From contig NZ_ALKG01000053.1 in the NCBI RefSeq assembly GCF_000286455.1, forward strand, positions 1 to 40,973: 40,973 bases of DNA, written 5' to 3'. Both the position numbers and the translations under genes were made by a program. How positions within the stretch are numbered: the first letter of the stretch is position 1; every line of letters starts with the position of its first letter. The notes under the pieces were generated by a model, which was given only the letters and a program-made list of their open reading frames with translations, did not search any database and was not told the origin of the DNA. This stretch comes from Selenomonas sp. FOBRC6. GTDB taxonomy: Bacteria; Bacillota; Negativicutes; Selenomonadales; Selenomonadaceae. Shown one piece after another: positions 25,202 through 33,667 of this stretch.

Positions 25202-25235
25202 GAAAAGAGCGACTGCACGATCAGCCGCTCTTTTC
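25202..25235. terminator. Bidirectional terminator between DUF4153 and ABC permease genes
   Basis: GAAAAGAGCG (25202-25211) and CGCTCTTTTC (25226-25235) form a perfect 10-bp stem. Both strands end in CTCTTTTC, so it can serve both convergent genes. Confidence 0.75.
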
Positions 25236-25237
25236 AT

Positions 25238-25984
25238 TTACGATCGATTCCATGCGCACAGACGCCGCTCCACCCAGTCGAGCAGGGCGAAGAGCAGCAG
25301 CCCCATCGTACTGAGAACAACGATGCCCGCATACATATCGAGGTAGTTCACGCGCAGCCACGCGTCCATAATATAGTAGCCGATGCCGTACTGCGTGCCG
25401 AACGTCTCCGTGAAGAACAGCACGGAGATCGCCGTTGCCATCGCCACGCGCACAGCCGTGATGAACTTCGGCAGTGAGGCGGGCACGATGATGTGGCGCA
25501 CAATCTGCGCAAAGGACGCGCCCAGAACGCGCAGCGGCGCATAGGTCTCGGCGGGAATCACGGCAACGGCGTCGCGCACGGCAACGACAACCTGAAAGAC
25601 GATGATGAGGAAGACAAGCAGCAGCTTGCTTGTCTCCCCCACTCCGAAGAGCAGCATGACCACGGGCAGCAGCGCAATCTTCGGCACGGGATAGGTCAGG
25701 TAGAGGAGCGGTGCGAGCAGACGGTTCACGCGCGGGAAATATCCCATCAGAACGCCGACGGGATAGCCCACGGCAACGGCAGCAGTGAGACCGAGCACAA
25801 TGCGCATCAGGCTGTAGCCCGCATGAACGGCAATCACGTCTGTAAATTTCTGTGCGAGACGCAGTAGCACTTGCTCGGGCGGCGGGATCACGGGCATCGC
25901 GAGAAGATGTGCAACAACCGCCCAAAGAGCAAGAGAGAAGATGATGCCAAGCACGAACATCCGCAGTGAAATCTTCGCCATCAT
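25238..25984 (-). CDS. ABC transporter permease, SsuC/TauC/NrtB-like
   Basis: A 248-aa inner-membrane permease with about six transmembrane helices. The EAA-loop region is seen as TYAPLRVLGASFAQIVRHIIVPASLPKFITA-type sequence, typical of the nitrate/sulfonate/taurine importer group. Substrate unknown. The start is one of two adjacent ATGs (25984, 25981); GGAGG lies upstream. The first ATG overlaps the ATPase stop codon, so the two are translationally coupled. No substrate-binding protein gene is adjacent. Confidence 0.9.
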   Translation of the reverse strand: MMAKISLRMFVLGIIFSLALWAVVAHLLAMPVIPPPEQVLLRLAQKFTDVIAVHAGYSLMRIVLGLTAAVAVGYPVGVLMGYFPRVNRLLAPLLYLTYPVPKIALLPVVMLLFGVGETSKLLLVFLIIVFQVVVAVRDAVAVIPAETYAPLRVLGASFAQIVRHIIVPASLPKFITAVRVAMATAISVLFFTETFGTQYGIGYYIMDAWLRVNYLDMYAGIVVLSTMGLLLFALLDWVERRLCAWNRS

Positions 25985-26727
25985 ACGCCTCCCTCGATCT
26001 TTGCGCGCAGCTCCTGCCCCATCGCAAAGAACGCCTGAGAGGAACGGTGCGCGAGGTCGCCCGCATAGGGATTGTCCATGATCTCGGCAACGCGCCCCGG
26101 CGTCCCGCGCATGACTGCAATCCGCCCTGCGAGCGTCAGTGCCTCCTCGACATAATGCGTCACGAGCAGGGTCGTCACAGCTTGCTTTTTCCACAGCGAG
26201 AGGAATACCTCCTGCATGGACTCGCGCGTAATCGCATCGAGCGCGGAGAACGGCTCATCCATCAGCAGGAGATCGGGGGCGAGCAGAAAGACGCGCGCAA
26301 GCCCCACGCGCTGTTGCTGTCCGCCCGAGAGTTCACGCGGATAGCGCTCCAAGAGGTCGGAGAGTCCAAGATCTGCGACGAGTTCATCAAATGCCGACAC
26401 CCGCTCGGTGCTCCACTCCCCCTTGATCTGTGCGCCGAGCAGGATATTCTCGCGCACCGTCTTCCATGCGAGCAGACCGTAGTTCTGCGGCAGGAAGCCA
26501 ATGCGCAGCGTGCGCGGGTCAATGGGCATGCCATCCGACGTGATTGTCCCCGCAGTCGGGCGCACAAGTCCCGCCCCCACGCGCAGGAGCGTGGACTTGC
26601 CGCAGCCGGACGCACCGATCAGCGCGAGCACTGTCCCCCGCTCCACGCAGAGGCTCGTGTCCGCAATCGCGTGCACAGCATCCGTCCCTGTCCCGTAATC
26701 CACGGACACCCCCGAAAAGCACAGCAA
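25981..26727 (-). CDS. ABC transporter ATP-binding protein, SsuB/TauB/NrtD-like
   Basis: A 248-aa ATPase that pairs with the downstream permease. Walker A GASGCGKST, Q-loop FLPQNYGLL, signature LSGGQQQR, Walker B LLLMDEPFSALD and H-loop VTHYVEEA are all intact. The frame also has an ATG at 26754, but it has no SD and sits at the predicted transcript start; the TTG at 26727 has GGGGGAG 6 nt upstream, so TTG was chosen. The substrate cannot be inferred; the closest classes import sulfonates, taurine, nitrate or thiamine precursors. Confidence 0.9.
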   Translation of the reverse strand: MLCFSGVSVDYGTGTDAVHAIADTSLCVERGTVLALIGASGCGKSTLLRVGAGLVRPTAGTITSDGMPIDPRTLRIGFLPQNYGLLAWKTVRENILLGAQIKGEWSTERVSAFDELVADLGLSDLLERYPRELSGGQQQRVGLARVFLLAPDLLLMDEPFSALDAITRESMQEVFLSLWKKQAVTTLLVTHYVEEALTLAGRIAVMRGTPGRVAEIMDNPYAGDLAHRSSQAFFAMGQELRAKIEGGV

Positions 26728-26760
26728 GTGATCTCCCCCTTCATAATTTTCCATAGGGAT

Positions 26761-26789
26761 AGTCTAACACAAAATTGCCGCTGCGACAA
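26761..26789 (-). promoter_or_regulatory. Possible promoter of the ABC transporter pair
   Basis: Minus strand TTGTCG (26784-26789), 17 nt, TAGACT (26761-26766). The transcript would start near 26754, about 27 nt before the TTG start. Confidence 0.5.
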
Positions 26790-26818
26790 AAGAAAGCGCA
26801 TTGTTCCTCACGTATAAG

Positions 26819-26847
26819 TTTAACTTACCGCGAATCTATGGTATACT
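26819..26847 (+). promoter_or_regulatory. Promoter of the trkA-trkH operon
   Basis: TTTAAC (26819-26824), 17 nt, TATACT (26842-26847). GTATAC hexamers occur at the -10 and again about 26 bp downstream. The trkA SD follows. Confidence 0.58.
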
Positions 26848-26886
26848 TCTTTATATTTCATTCAGTATACGCAGGAGGGACTCATT

Positions 26887-28236
26887 GTGCGGATCGTAAT
26901 CGCAGGTGCGGGGAGGCTGGGCTACAGTATTGCGGCGCTGCTCTCGGAGGAGGGCATGGATGTCGTCGTGGTGGACGGCGAGGAGAGCCAGCTTGAGGCG
27001 GCAAAGACGACGCTCGACGTGCTGACGATCGAGGCGAATATCGCAAGCCCGCTCACGATGAACGACCCCGACATCAAGAGTGCGGACATCCTCATCGCTG
27101 TGACGGAGAGCGACGAGGTGAACATTGTCGCCTGCGTACTCGCAAAGAAGCACGGCATTACGCACACGATCGCACGCATCCGTGACATGAATTTCACCGT
27201 AGAGGCGGGGCGCTATCTCAAGGAAAATTTTGACATTGACCTCGTGCTCAATCCCGAACTCATTACGGCAAACGAAATCAATCGCATCCTCATGACGCCC
27301 GCCGCGCTCAATGTGGAGGATTTCGCGCAGGGCAAGGTGCGCCTTTTCGAGACGCGCATCCGCCGCCGCTCCGCCATTGCGCGCACGCCGCTGAAAAGTC
27401 TGAAGCTGCCGCACGGCGTCCTCGCAGGGCTGATCTTCCGCGATCACCGCATGGTTATCCCGCACGGCGACGACGTATTCCTGCCGGGCGACAACGCCTA
27501 CTTCATCGGGCTGCCCGACCGCATTGAGGAGTTCAGCCAGAGCCTCATGCAGAGCGACACGCACAAACTGACGCGTGCGGCGATCATCGGCGCGGGACGC
27601 ACAGGGCGTGCGCTCGCGCTCATGCTCGAACGGCAGGGCGTGCAGGTAAAGGTGATCGACCGAGACCGCGAGCGCTGTGAGATGCTCGCAGAAAAGCTGA
27701 CGGCGGGGCTTGCGATCTGCGGCGACGGAACGGACATCGACCTGCTGACGGAGGAGGGCGTCGCGGAGGCGGATGTCATCGTCTGCCTGACGGAGGACGA
27801 CAAGCTGAACCTGATGCTCGCACTCCTCGCACGACACCTGTCAAACAATAAAATCAAGACGGTCGTGCGCGTCGACCGCAACGAATACATCGACCTCATG
27901 GAGAAGGTTGGTGTCAACATCGCCCTCTCGGCGCGCCTGCTCTCGGCGAGCGAGGTGCTTGCCTACGCGCGAGGCGGCGACGTGACGCGCGTGACCCTGC
28001 TCGAGGGCGCGCGTGCGGAGGCGCTCGAGGTGATCGTCAGCAGCGGCGCGCCGGTTGTGGGAAAGAAGCTGATGAACGCAAATCTCCCGCGCGAATGCCT
28101 CGTCTGCGCCTATGTGCGCAACGAGGAGGCGGCAATCCCGAACGGCATGACGGAGCTGCTGCCGGGCGACCGCGTGATTCTCTTTGTGCTCAAAAGCTTT
28201 GCGAAAAAAGCCCTCGCTTATTTTGGAGATGACTGA
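26887..28236 (+). CDS. trkA: Trk potassium uptake regulatory protein TrkA
   Basis: Cytoplasmic NAD(H)-binding subunit that gates TrkH potassium channels. 449 aa with two tandem RCK units, each an N-terminal Rossmann domain plus TrkA_C domain: GAGRLGYSIAALL at about 7-19 and GAGRTGRALALML at about 238-250. Acidic residues at the strand 2 end (VVVDGE and VKVIDRDR) fit NAD binding. The start is GTG at 26887 with AGGAGGG upstream. It is followed by two trkH genes; its stop overlaps the first by one base. Confidence 0.95.
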   Translation: MRIVIAGAGRLGYSIAALLSEEGMDVVVVDGEESQLEAAKTTLDVLTIEANIASPLTMNDPDIKSADILIAVTESDEVNIVACVLAKKHGITHTIARIRDMNFTVEAGRYLKENFDIDLVLNPELITANEINRILMTPAALNVEDFAQGKVRLFETRIRRRSAIARTPLKSLKLPHGVLAGLIFRDHRMVIPHGDDVFLPGDNAYFIGLPDRIEEFSQSLMQSDTHKLTRAAIIGAGRTGRALALMLERQGVQVKVIDRDRERCEMLAEKLTAGLAICGDGTDIDLLTEEGVAEADVIVCLTEDDKLNLMLALLARHLSNNKIKTVVRVDRNEYIDLMEKVGVNIALSARLLSASEVLAYARGGDVTRVTLLEGARAEALEVIVSSGAPVVGKKLMNANLPRECLVCAYVRNEEAAIPNGMTELLPGDRVILFVLKSFAKKALAYFGDD

Positions 28237-29675
28237 TGCGTTTCGATCTGTTCTGGGTGCTCATGGGGCGCACGGCATACGTCTTTGCGCCGCTATACCT
28301 CATCCCGTTCGCCTACGGCTTTGCTTTCGGCGATCCGCTATGGGGTGCTTTTCTTGCGCTTGGCGTGCTCGCGGCGATCCTCGGCATGGTGTTCGGCAAT
28401 ATGGGGCGCAGCCATATGCGCCAGCTCTCAGTGCAGGAGGGCACACTCTTCCTCCTTGCCGTCTGGTTCCTGCTCGCCGTGCTTGGGATGCTGCCGTTTC
28501 ATCTCGCGGGGCTGCATCTCTCGCCCGCAGATACATTCTTCGAGTGCATCTCGGCGCTCACAACGACTGGCATGACAGCGTTCGGCGACGCTCTGCCGCC
28601 CTCCCTCCTGCTATGGAGAGCTCTTATGAGCTGGTTCGGCGGGCTGCTCTTTATCGTGATTCTCGTGACGGTGCTTCCCGTCGTCAGCGGATGTTTCGGC
28701 GTGGATTTCAACGTGCGGCAGGCGCGCTTGTTCAGCCCGCTCTGGAACCGCATGACGCGCCCCATGCGCGAGATGACGCTGCTCTACATCGCCATCACCG
28801 CTCTTTCGGTCGGCATCTATCTGATGGCGGGCGATGATATTTTCACCGCACTGATTCTCGCACTCTTTACGATTGCCTCGGGCGCAGGTCCTATGACGGG
28901 AGGTGTCCCTCCGAGTCCCGATCTCATGCTCGGCGCGGGACTCGTCGCGCTGCTCTCGGCACTGCCACTCCTCACGCTTTGGCAGCTCATCCATCGCAGA
29001 TCGGGCGCGATGCTCACACGCCACATGGAGCTGCGCTCCTTCTTCCTGCTCTTTCTCGCGGCGGGAACAATACTCGTCATACCGCCCCTCCTCCACGGCA
29101 CGCAGCCGTTCGCACAGGCACTCGGCTACAGCTTTTTCTACGCGATTTCCTTTCTCTCGACGAACGGACTCATGTTGCAGGAGGCAGCCCCCTTTCACAC
29201 GAGTGCAGCACTGCTGCTCATCCTGCTCGCCGTCATCGGCGGCTGTATGGGCTCTGCAGCGGGCGGCTTTCGCATATCGCGCGTTCTCGTCCTCATCTCG
29301 CTTGCGTGGTCGGAGCTGCTGCGCACCCTGCACCCGCGCATGGTGCTCGCCGTCCGGCAGGGCGGCGAGGTCGTGCCCCTGCACTCTGCGGGACGGATTC
29401 TCGTGCTTGCCTTCTTCTTTGCCGCCGTCTTCTCCGTCAGCAGTCTCCTCATTGCACTTGCGGGACTGAGTCCCATCGAGACGATCACGCTGACAGTCGC
29501 TTGCCTGACGACGACAGGCGGCGTTGCCTCGCTCGCACATCTCGACACAGTTGCCGCGCTGCCCGTCTGGACAAAGGTTGTCTGCGCCCTGCTCATGATC
29601 CTCGGACGCATCGAGATCTTTGCGTTTTTCCTCCTCCTCGGCGGGCTATTCGAGGACAAAGGGCACAGGTGGTAG
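28236..29675 (+). CDS. TrkH-family potassium transporter, divergent filter
   Basis: A 479-aa membrane subunit of the TrkH/KtrB superfamily with four M1-P-M2 repeats. The four filter regions are TTTGM (109-113), ASGAG (214-218), STNGL (308-312) and TTTGG (425-429). All keep a central Gly, but flanking residues differ from the neighbouring TrkH, especially loops 2 and 4, where the usual GNIGP motif is missing. TM segments are clear. The ATG at 28236 overlaps the trkA stop as TGATG. It might import K+ with altered selectivity, or form a hetero-dimer with the next gene product; neither is shown. Confidence 0.88.
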   Translation: MRFDLFWVLMGRTAYVFAPLYLIPFAYGFAFGDPLWGAFLALGVLAAILGMVFGNMGRSHMRQLSVQEGTLFLLAVWFLLAVLGMLPFHLAGLHLSPADTFFECISALTTTGMTAFGDALPPSLLLWRALMSWFGGLLFIVILVTVLPVVSGCFGVDFNVRQARLFSPLWNRMTRPMREMTLLYIAITALSVGIYLMAGDDIFTALILALFTIASGAGPMTGGVPPSPDLMLGAGLVALLSALPLLTLWQLIHRRSGAMLTRHMELRSFFLLFLAAGTILVIPPLLHGTQPFAQALGYSFFYAISFLSTNGLMLQEAAPFHTSAALLLILLAVIGGCMGSAAGGFRISRVLVLISLAWSELLRTLHPRMVLAVRQGGEVVPLHSAGRILVLAFFFAAVFSVSSLLIALAGLSPIETITLTVACLTTTGGVASLAHLDTVAALPVWTKVVCALLMILGRIEIFAFFLLLGGLFEDKGHRW

Positions 29676-29681
29676 AACGCT

Positions 29682-31130
29682 ATGAATATCTACACGGTCA
29701 ACTACATTCTCTCGCGCCTCTCATTCGCAATGACGGGCGCACTCGTGATCCCGCTCGTCCTTGCCATTGCGGGGGATGAGCCGAGCCGAGAGGCGTTCAT
29801 GCTCTCTGTCCTCGTCAGTGCATTCGCGGGCGTCGGCTTCCGCCGCTACGGACGGCGCGCCGAGGAACTGACGGCGCGCGAGGGCATTGCCATCACGGCG
29901 TTCGGCTGGTTCACAGGAACATTTCTCGGCATGCTCCCCTATCTCCTCGGCAATTATCTCGGCTTTCTCGACGCTATCTTTGAAAGCATCTCAGGCTTTA
30001 CGGGTACGGGCGCGACCGTCTTCGACGCGCTCGGCAATCTGCCGTACAGCATCCTGTTCTGGCGCATGATGACGGCGTGGATCGGCGGTCTTGGCATCAT
30101 TGTCATCTTCATTGCGCTCCTTCCGCAGTCAGGCGCGAGTACGATCTATATGTATAACGCCGAGGGCGCAGGACCGACAACAGATCGTGTCATGCCGCGT
30201 CTGCGCGATATGACGATGGCACTTTTCAAGATCTACCTCGTATTCACCGCAGTGACGACGGTCATCTTCATGCTCTGCGGGGTGGATTTCTCCGTTGCAA
30301 TCACGCACGCAATGTCTACCATAGGAACCTGCGGCTTTTCGACATATGATGACAGCACAATGCACTTTCACAGCCTCGCGTTCGAGCTGTGGACCGCCCT
30401 CTTTATGTTCCTCGCGGGCGGCAGCTTCTCGCTCTACTACCGCGCATGGGTCAAAGGGCCGTCCGTCATTCTGCGCAACACAGAGTTCCGCACCTATCTC
30501 TCGATGATCCTCATTGCGATCCTGCTCATCGCCCTGAACCTCATCATCGAGATGGGGATGGATACGGGCATGGCTGCGCGCGCCGCAGTCTTTCAGGCGA
30601 CATCGCTCTCGACGACGGGCTTTGTCTCGGCGGATTTTGAAACGTGGCCGACGTTCTCGAAGCTCTTGCTGCTCCTCCTCATGCTCATCGGCGGCTGCGC
30701 CGGTTCGACCGCGAGCGGCATCAAGGTCGCGCGCATCATTCTTCTCGTGCGGAATGCGCGCGCCGTCATCCTGCAAAAGCTGAACCCGCACCGCGTCATT
30801 GACATCTCGCTCGGCGGCGCACATGTGGACAGCGCCATGCTCCTGCGCGTGGGAACATTCTTCTTCCTCTATCTCACGATTATCTTTGTGACGGCATTCC
30901 TCCTCACGATGGACGGGCTGTTGCCGTTCGACGCAGTCGCCGTCGCCATCACAACGCTCGGCAACATCGGCCCCGCCTTCGGCATCGTGAGCGCAACCTC
31001 GACCTATGCGCCGCTCTCGGATTTTGTAAAGGCGATTCTCTGCCTCTCCATGCTCCTCGGCCGGCTTGAGATCTTCACCCTGCTCATCCTCCTTCGCCCC
31101 TCATTCTGGCGCAAGACAAAGCGGTGGTGA
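29682..31130 (+). CDS. trkH: Trk potassium uptake protein TrkH
   Basis: A 482-aa K+-translocating membrane subunit with four pore repeats. The filter regions are canonical: TGTGA (107-111), IGTCGFS (214-220), STTGF (310-314) and GNIGPAFG (427-434). The motif GGCAGSTASGIKVAR (337-351) is typical of the TrkH intramembrane loop region. It follows the first trkH by 6 bp, and both share the single TrkA upstream. It ends at a strong terminator. Confidence 0.95.
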   Translation: MNIYTVNYILSRLSFAMTGALVIPLVLAIAGDEPSREAFMLSVLVSAFAGVGFRRYGRRAEELTAREGIAITAFGWFTGTFLGMLPYLLGNYLGFLDAIFESISGFTGTGATVFDALGNLPYSILFWRMMTAWIGGLGIIVIFIALLPQSGASTIYMYNAEGAGPTTDRVMPRLRDMTMALFKIYLVFTAVTTVIFMLCGVDFSVAITHAMSTIGTCGFSTYDDSTMHFHSLAFELWTALFMFLAGGSFSLYYRAWVKGPSVILRNTEFRTYLSMILIAILLIALNLIIEMGMDTGMAARAAVFQATSLSTTGFVSADFETWPTFSKLLLLLLMLIGGCAGSTASGIKVARIILLVRNARAVILQKLNPHRVIDISLGGAHVDSAMLLRVGTFFFLYLTIIFVTAFLLTMDGLLPFDAVAVAITTLGNIGPAFGIVSATSTYAPLSDFVKAILCLSMLLGRLEIFTLLILLRPSFWRKTKRW

Positions 31131-31146
31131 GATCGGCACACAAAAA

Positions 31147-31201
31147 AACGGGACTGTTCCACGAGTCAAAACGACTTCGTGCAGCAATCCCGTTATTTTT
31201 T
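31147..31201. terminator. Bidirectional terminator between trkH and yacP
   Basis: AACGGGA (31147-31153) pairs with TCCCGTT (31188-31194), with inner pairing CACGA/TCGTG and GTC/GAC. T-tracts flank it on both strands. Its right arm contains the yacP stop codon and its + strand T-tract is the antisense of the C-terminal Lys codons of yacP. Confidence 0.85.
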
Positions 31202-31726
31202 TCGTCTCATTTCTTCGAGCCGCGCGAGTGTATCACGGTCAAGGCGTTCATGCACCTCGATGCGCCCGAGCGGCTGCGTATGCGCGCCGATGTATTCCAT
31301 TTTCATCAGCTTCTTTGCCTTCTTCACAGAGCGGCGCAGCTCCGGCGAGGTGATGCGGTAAGCGCCCGCACCGAGGATGACGCTCTGCTCCGCGCCGTCC
31401 GAGGTGACGACGTGTACCTCGCGCCCCGCGCGCACCGCCGTGTAGGCAAGGCGCTCGATGCAACTGTCCGCTGTCTCGCCTGCCCCCGTGTAGATCACCT
31501 TCATGCGATCGGTGACCTGCAGCTCGTGTTCCTCGTCCTCGGTAAAGAAGGCGTCGAAGACAATGGTCATCTCGTAGTTTTCAAACGCACCGTACTCCGT
31601 GAGGATGTGCACGAGGACATCGCGCGCCTCATCGAGGTTGCCGCGCAGACGGATCAGCTCCGGCCATGCGTTGATGACGTTGTAGCCGTCGATGAGGTAG
31701 TATTCGACCTCCCGCTGCCTAGCCAT
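31193..31726 (-). CDS. yacP: NYN/PIN-domain endoribonuclease, YacP/Rae1 family
   Basis: A 177-aa protein of the YacP (Rae1) family; the B. subtilis member is a ribosome-associated A-site mRNA endonuclease. The NYN domain is clear: YYLIDGYNVINAW at the N-terminus, the second conserved acidic stretch TIVFDAFF, then VTSDGAEQ and GAGAYRITSPEL. The ATG at 31726 has AAGGCGG upstream and overlaps the rlmB stop by 8 bp. The upstream-open frame to 31852 lies inside rlmB and was rejected. It is the last gene of the cysE cluster, in the same order as in Bacillus. Confidence 0.92.
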   Translation of the reverse strand: MARQREVEYYLIDGYNVINAWPELIRLRGNLDEARDVLVHILTEYGAFENYEMTIVFDAFFTEDEEHELQVTDRMKVIYTGAGETADSCIERLAYTAVRAGREVHVVTSDGAEQSVILGAGAYRITSPELRRSVKKAKKLMKMEYIGAHTQPLGRIEVHERLDRDTLARLEEMRRKK

Positions 31727-32519
31727 GCTGTGCCGCCTTCGCCGTACGCTGACGCAATGCTTCGTACATAAGGATCGCGCCCGCGACCGAGGCGTTGAGC
31801 GAGTTGATCTTGCCGCACATCGGCAGACGCACGGTAAAGTCGCAGAGATCACGCGTGAGGCGGCTCATCCCCCGCCCCTCGCTGCCGATGACAAGTACGA
31901 GCGCGCCCGTGAGGTTCGCGCGGTCATAGGTCTCCTCACCTGACATATCCGCGCCCGCAATCCAGAAGCCCTGCTGCTTCAGTGCGCGCATGGTCTGCGC
32001 GATGTTGCCGATGCGCGCAACGGGGACGTACTCGAGTGCGCCCGCCGAAACGCGCGCCACCGTCTCCGTGAGCGGGACGCTGTGACGGCGCGGCAGGAGG
32101 ATGCCGTGCACCCCCGCTGCATCCGCCGTGCGCAGGAGTGCACCGAGGTTCTGCGGATCCTCGATACCATCGAGCAGGAGCAGGAGCGGATCCTCTCCTC
32201 TCTCTCTCGCCGATGCGATGATCTCCTCGACTGCGACGTAGGCAACGGGTGCGACGTAGGCGAGTGCCCCCTGATGGCGCACACCTTCGGGCACGGTAGC
32301 ATCGAGCTTAGAGCGATTCACAATGTCCAGCGTAATGCCGTGCTCACGCGCGAGATCGCGCAGCTCGCGCACACCGTTTCCATGCAGCCCGTCTGCGAGC
32401 AGGATGCGGTTGATGCCGCGCCCCGCCTTGATCGCCTCCGCAATGGCGTGGCGACCGGCAAGGATGTTCGAGGGGCGCTCGTCCGCGTGCTCCTCAGCGC
32501 GATGCTCTGTCCGTTTCAT
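31719..32519 (-). CDS. rlmB: 23S rRNA (guanosine-2'-O)-methyltransferase RlmB
   Basis: SpoU-family (SPOUT) enzyme expected to methylate G2251 of 23S rRNA. 266 aa. A substrate-binding N-terminal domain (GRHAIAEAI to about 95) precedes the catalytic domain with DPQNLGALLRTADA, IGSEGRGMSRL and the knot motif LNASVAGAILMYE. The ATG at 32519 has GAGGGAG upstream. It lies between thyX and yacP, which supports RlmB over other SpoU members. Confidence 0.93.
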   Translation of the reverse strand: MKRTEHRAEEHADERPSNILAGRHAIAEAIKAGRGINRILLADGLHGNGVRELRDLAREHGITLDIVNRSKLDATVPEGVRHQGALAYVAPVAYVAVEEIIASARERGEDPLLLLLDGIEDPQNLGALLRTADAAGVHGILLPRRHSVPLTETVARVSAGALEYVPVARIGNIAQTMRALKQQGFWIAGADMSGEETYDRANLTGALVLVIGSEGRGMSRLTRDLCDFTVRLPMCGKINSLNASVAGAILMYEALRQRTAKAAQHG

Positions 32520-32535
32520 ATGTGCTCCCTCACTC

Positions 32536-33177
32536 TCAGCCGCGCGGAATGAATCTCGTGAGCCATGGCTCTGCCGCGACGATCAGATCGCGCATACGTA
32601 GCATCATCTCCTTGATCTCCCACTGCGCACCGGGTGTCAGGACGCGCTTCTCGTAGACATCCATAAAGGAGCGCAGGTTGAGCGTCGTGACGAAATTCGT
32701 ACAGGCCCCGCCCGGCAGGACGAAACGCGCATCCTGCTTTGCAACGCCGAGCGCGAGCAGCTCGTCATACGCCGTCTGGATCTCGCGCATGCACGCCATA
32801 TAGCGCGCATATGCCTCCTCATTTGCGGTGATGGTCTCCGGTACAACATGGCCAAAGAGACCATCCGCCTGCTTTGCAGACTGCTCGGAGACATAGCGCT
32901 GACTCTGCACGCTGAGAGACACGCCGATGCGATGGCGGCTGTACTGCGCGAGCAGGGTGCGTGACACGTCCTTGACCGCAAACGTCATGGAACAGTGTTC
33001 CACGACCGAGAGATGCTTGCTCGTCATGATGCGTTCGAGGAGGCGCAGCATCTCCTCCTCGGTCTTCTCCTCGTCGAGCAGTTCGATCGGCGAATCCGCG
33101 CTGTAGCACGTCCGCGCCGCCGTCCAGCAGGTTTTGAGGTAGTTGGGTGTCTTTGAGATCAGTTTAATTTCCATCAT
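32536..33177 (-). CDS. thyX: Flavin-dependent thymidylate synthase ThyX
   Basis: Makes dTMP from dUMP using FAD, NADPH and methylenetetrahydrofolate. 213 aa. The signature region reads RHRIGVSLSVQSQRY; compared with the usual RHR-X7-S pattern it appears one residue longer (RHR-X8-S). Other conserved parts are present: HLSVVEHCSMTFAV, and LPGGACTNFVTTLNLRSF near the C-terminus. Two adjacent ATGs (33177, 33174) follow GGGAG; the 5' end overlaps mrnC by 14 bp. No thyA is seen in the window. Confidence 0.93.
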   Translation of the reverse strand: MMEIKLISKTPNYLKTCWTAARTCYSADSPIELLDEEKTEEEMLRLLERIMTSKHLSVVEHCSMTFAVKDVSRTLLAQYSRHRIGVSLSVQSQRYVSEQSAKQADGLFGHVVPETITANEEAYARYMACMREIQTAYDELLALGVAKQDARFVLPGGACTNFVTTLNLRSFMDVYEKRVLTPGAQWEIKEMMLRMRDLIVAAEPWLTRFIPRG

Positions 33178-33664
33178 GTTGCTCCCGCTGAATATTCTCC
33201 ATCATCTCTTTTGCGATGATCTGAAATGCCGCCTCCGTAATCTCCTCGAGCCGCTCCCGCTCCCCGCGAATGTAGAGGCTGCCGAGCAGCGCCTCAAAGC
33301 CCGTGCTCGTGTGATAATCCGCTACGGACGCACTGCGCGGTGCGTGACTCTTTGTATTGCGCGCGCGGCGATAGATTGTCTGCTCCTCCTCCGTGAGCAT
33401 CTCCGAAATGCCGCGATAGGCGCGTGCCTGCCAGAGTGCAGAGACAATCTGGGCGCTGAACGCGTGGAGTGCCTGCACCTGTGCCTGTTCGTACGAGAGG
33501 AGCCGCATGCGCACGTAGAGGTGAAAATAGGCGTCGCCCACATAGGCAAGGACGAGAGGATGCACGCTTGCGGCATCCACATCCTCGTAGCGCGTGCGGA
33601 TATTGCCCGCCTCATCGGGCAGGAACATCATGCGCACGAGCTGCTGAAACCGTTCAAACTTCAC
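33164..33664 (-). CDS. mrnC: Mini-ribonuclease III
   Basis: RNase III-fold dimeric enzyme without a dsRNA-binding domain, expected to mature 23S rRNA ends. 166 aa; the usual family length is about 140. The RNase III signature region is HPLVLAYVGDAYFHLYVR, and the second catalytic region is SVADYHTSTGFEALLGSLY. The start is GTG at 33664, 4 bp after the cysS stop, with GGAAGAGAG upstream. It overlaps thyX. Confidence 0.94.
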   Translation of the reverse strand: MKFERFQQLVRMMFLPDEAGNIRTRYEDVDAASVHPLVLAYVGDAYFHLYVRMRLLSYEQAQVQALHAFSAQIVSALWQARAYRGISEMLTEEEQTIYRRARNTKSHAPRSASVADYHTSTGFEALLGSLYIRGERERLEEITEAAFQIIAKEMMENIQREQHDGN

Positions 33665-33667
33665 GCG

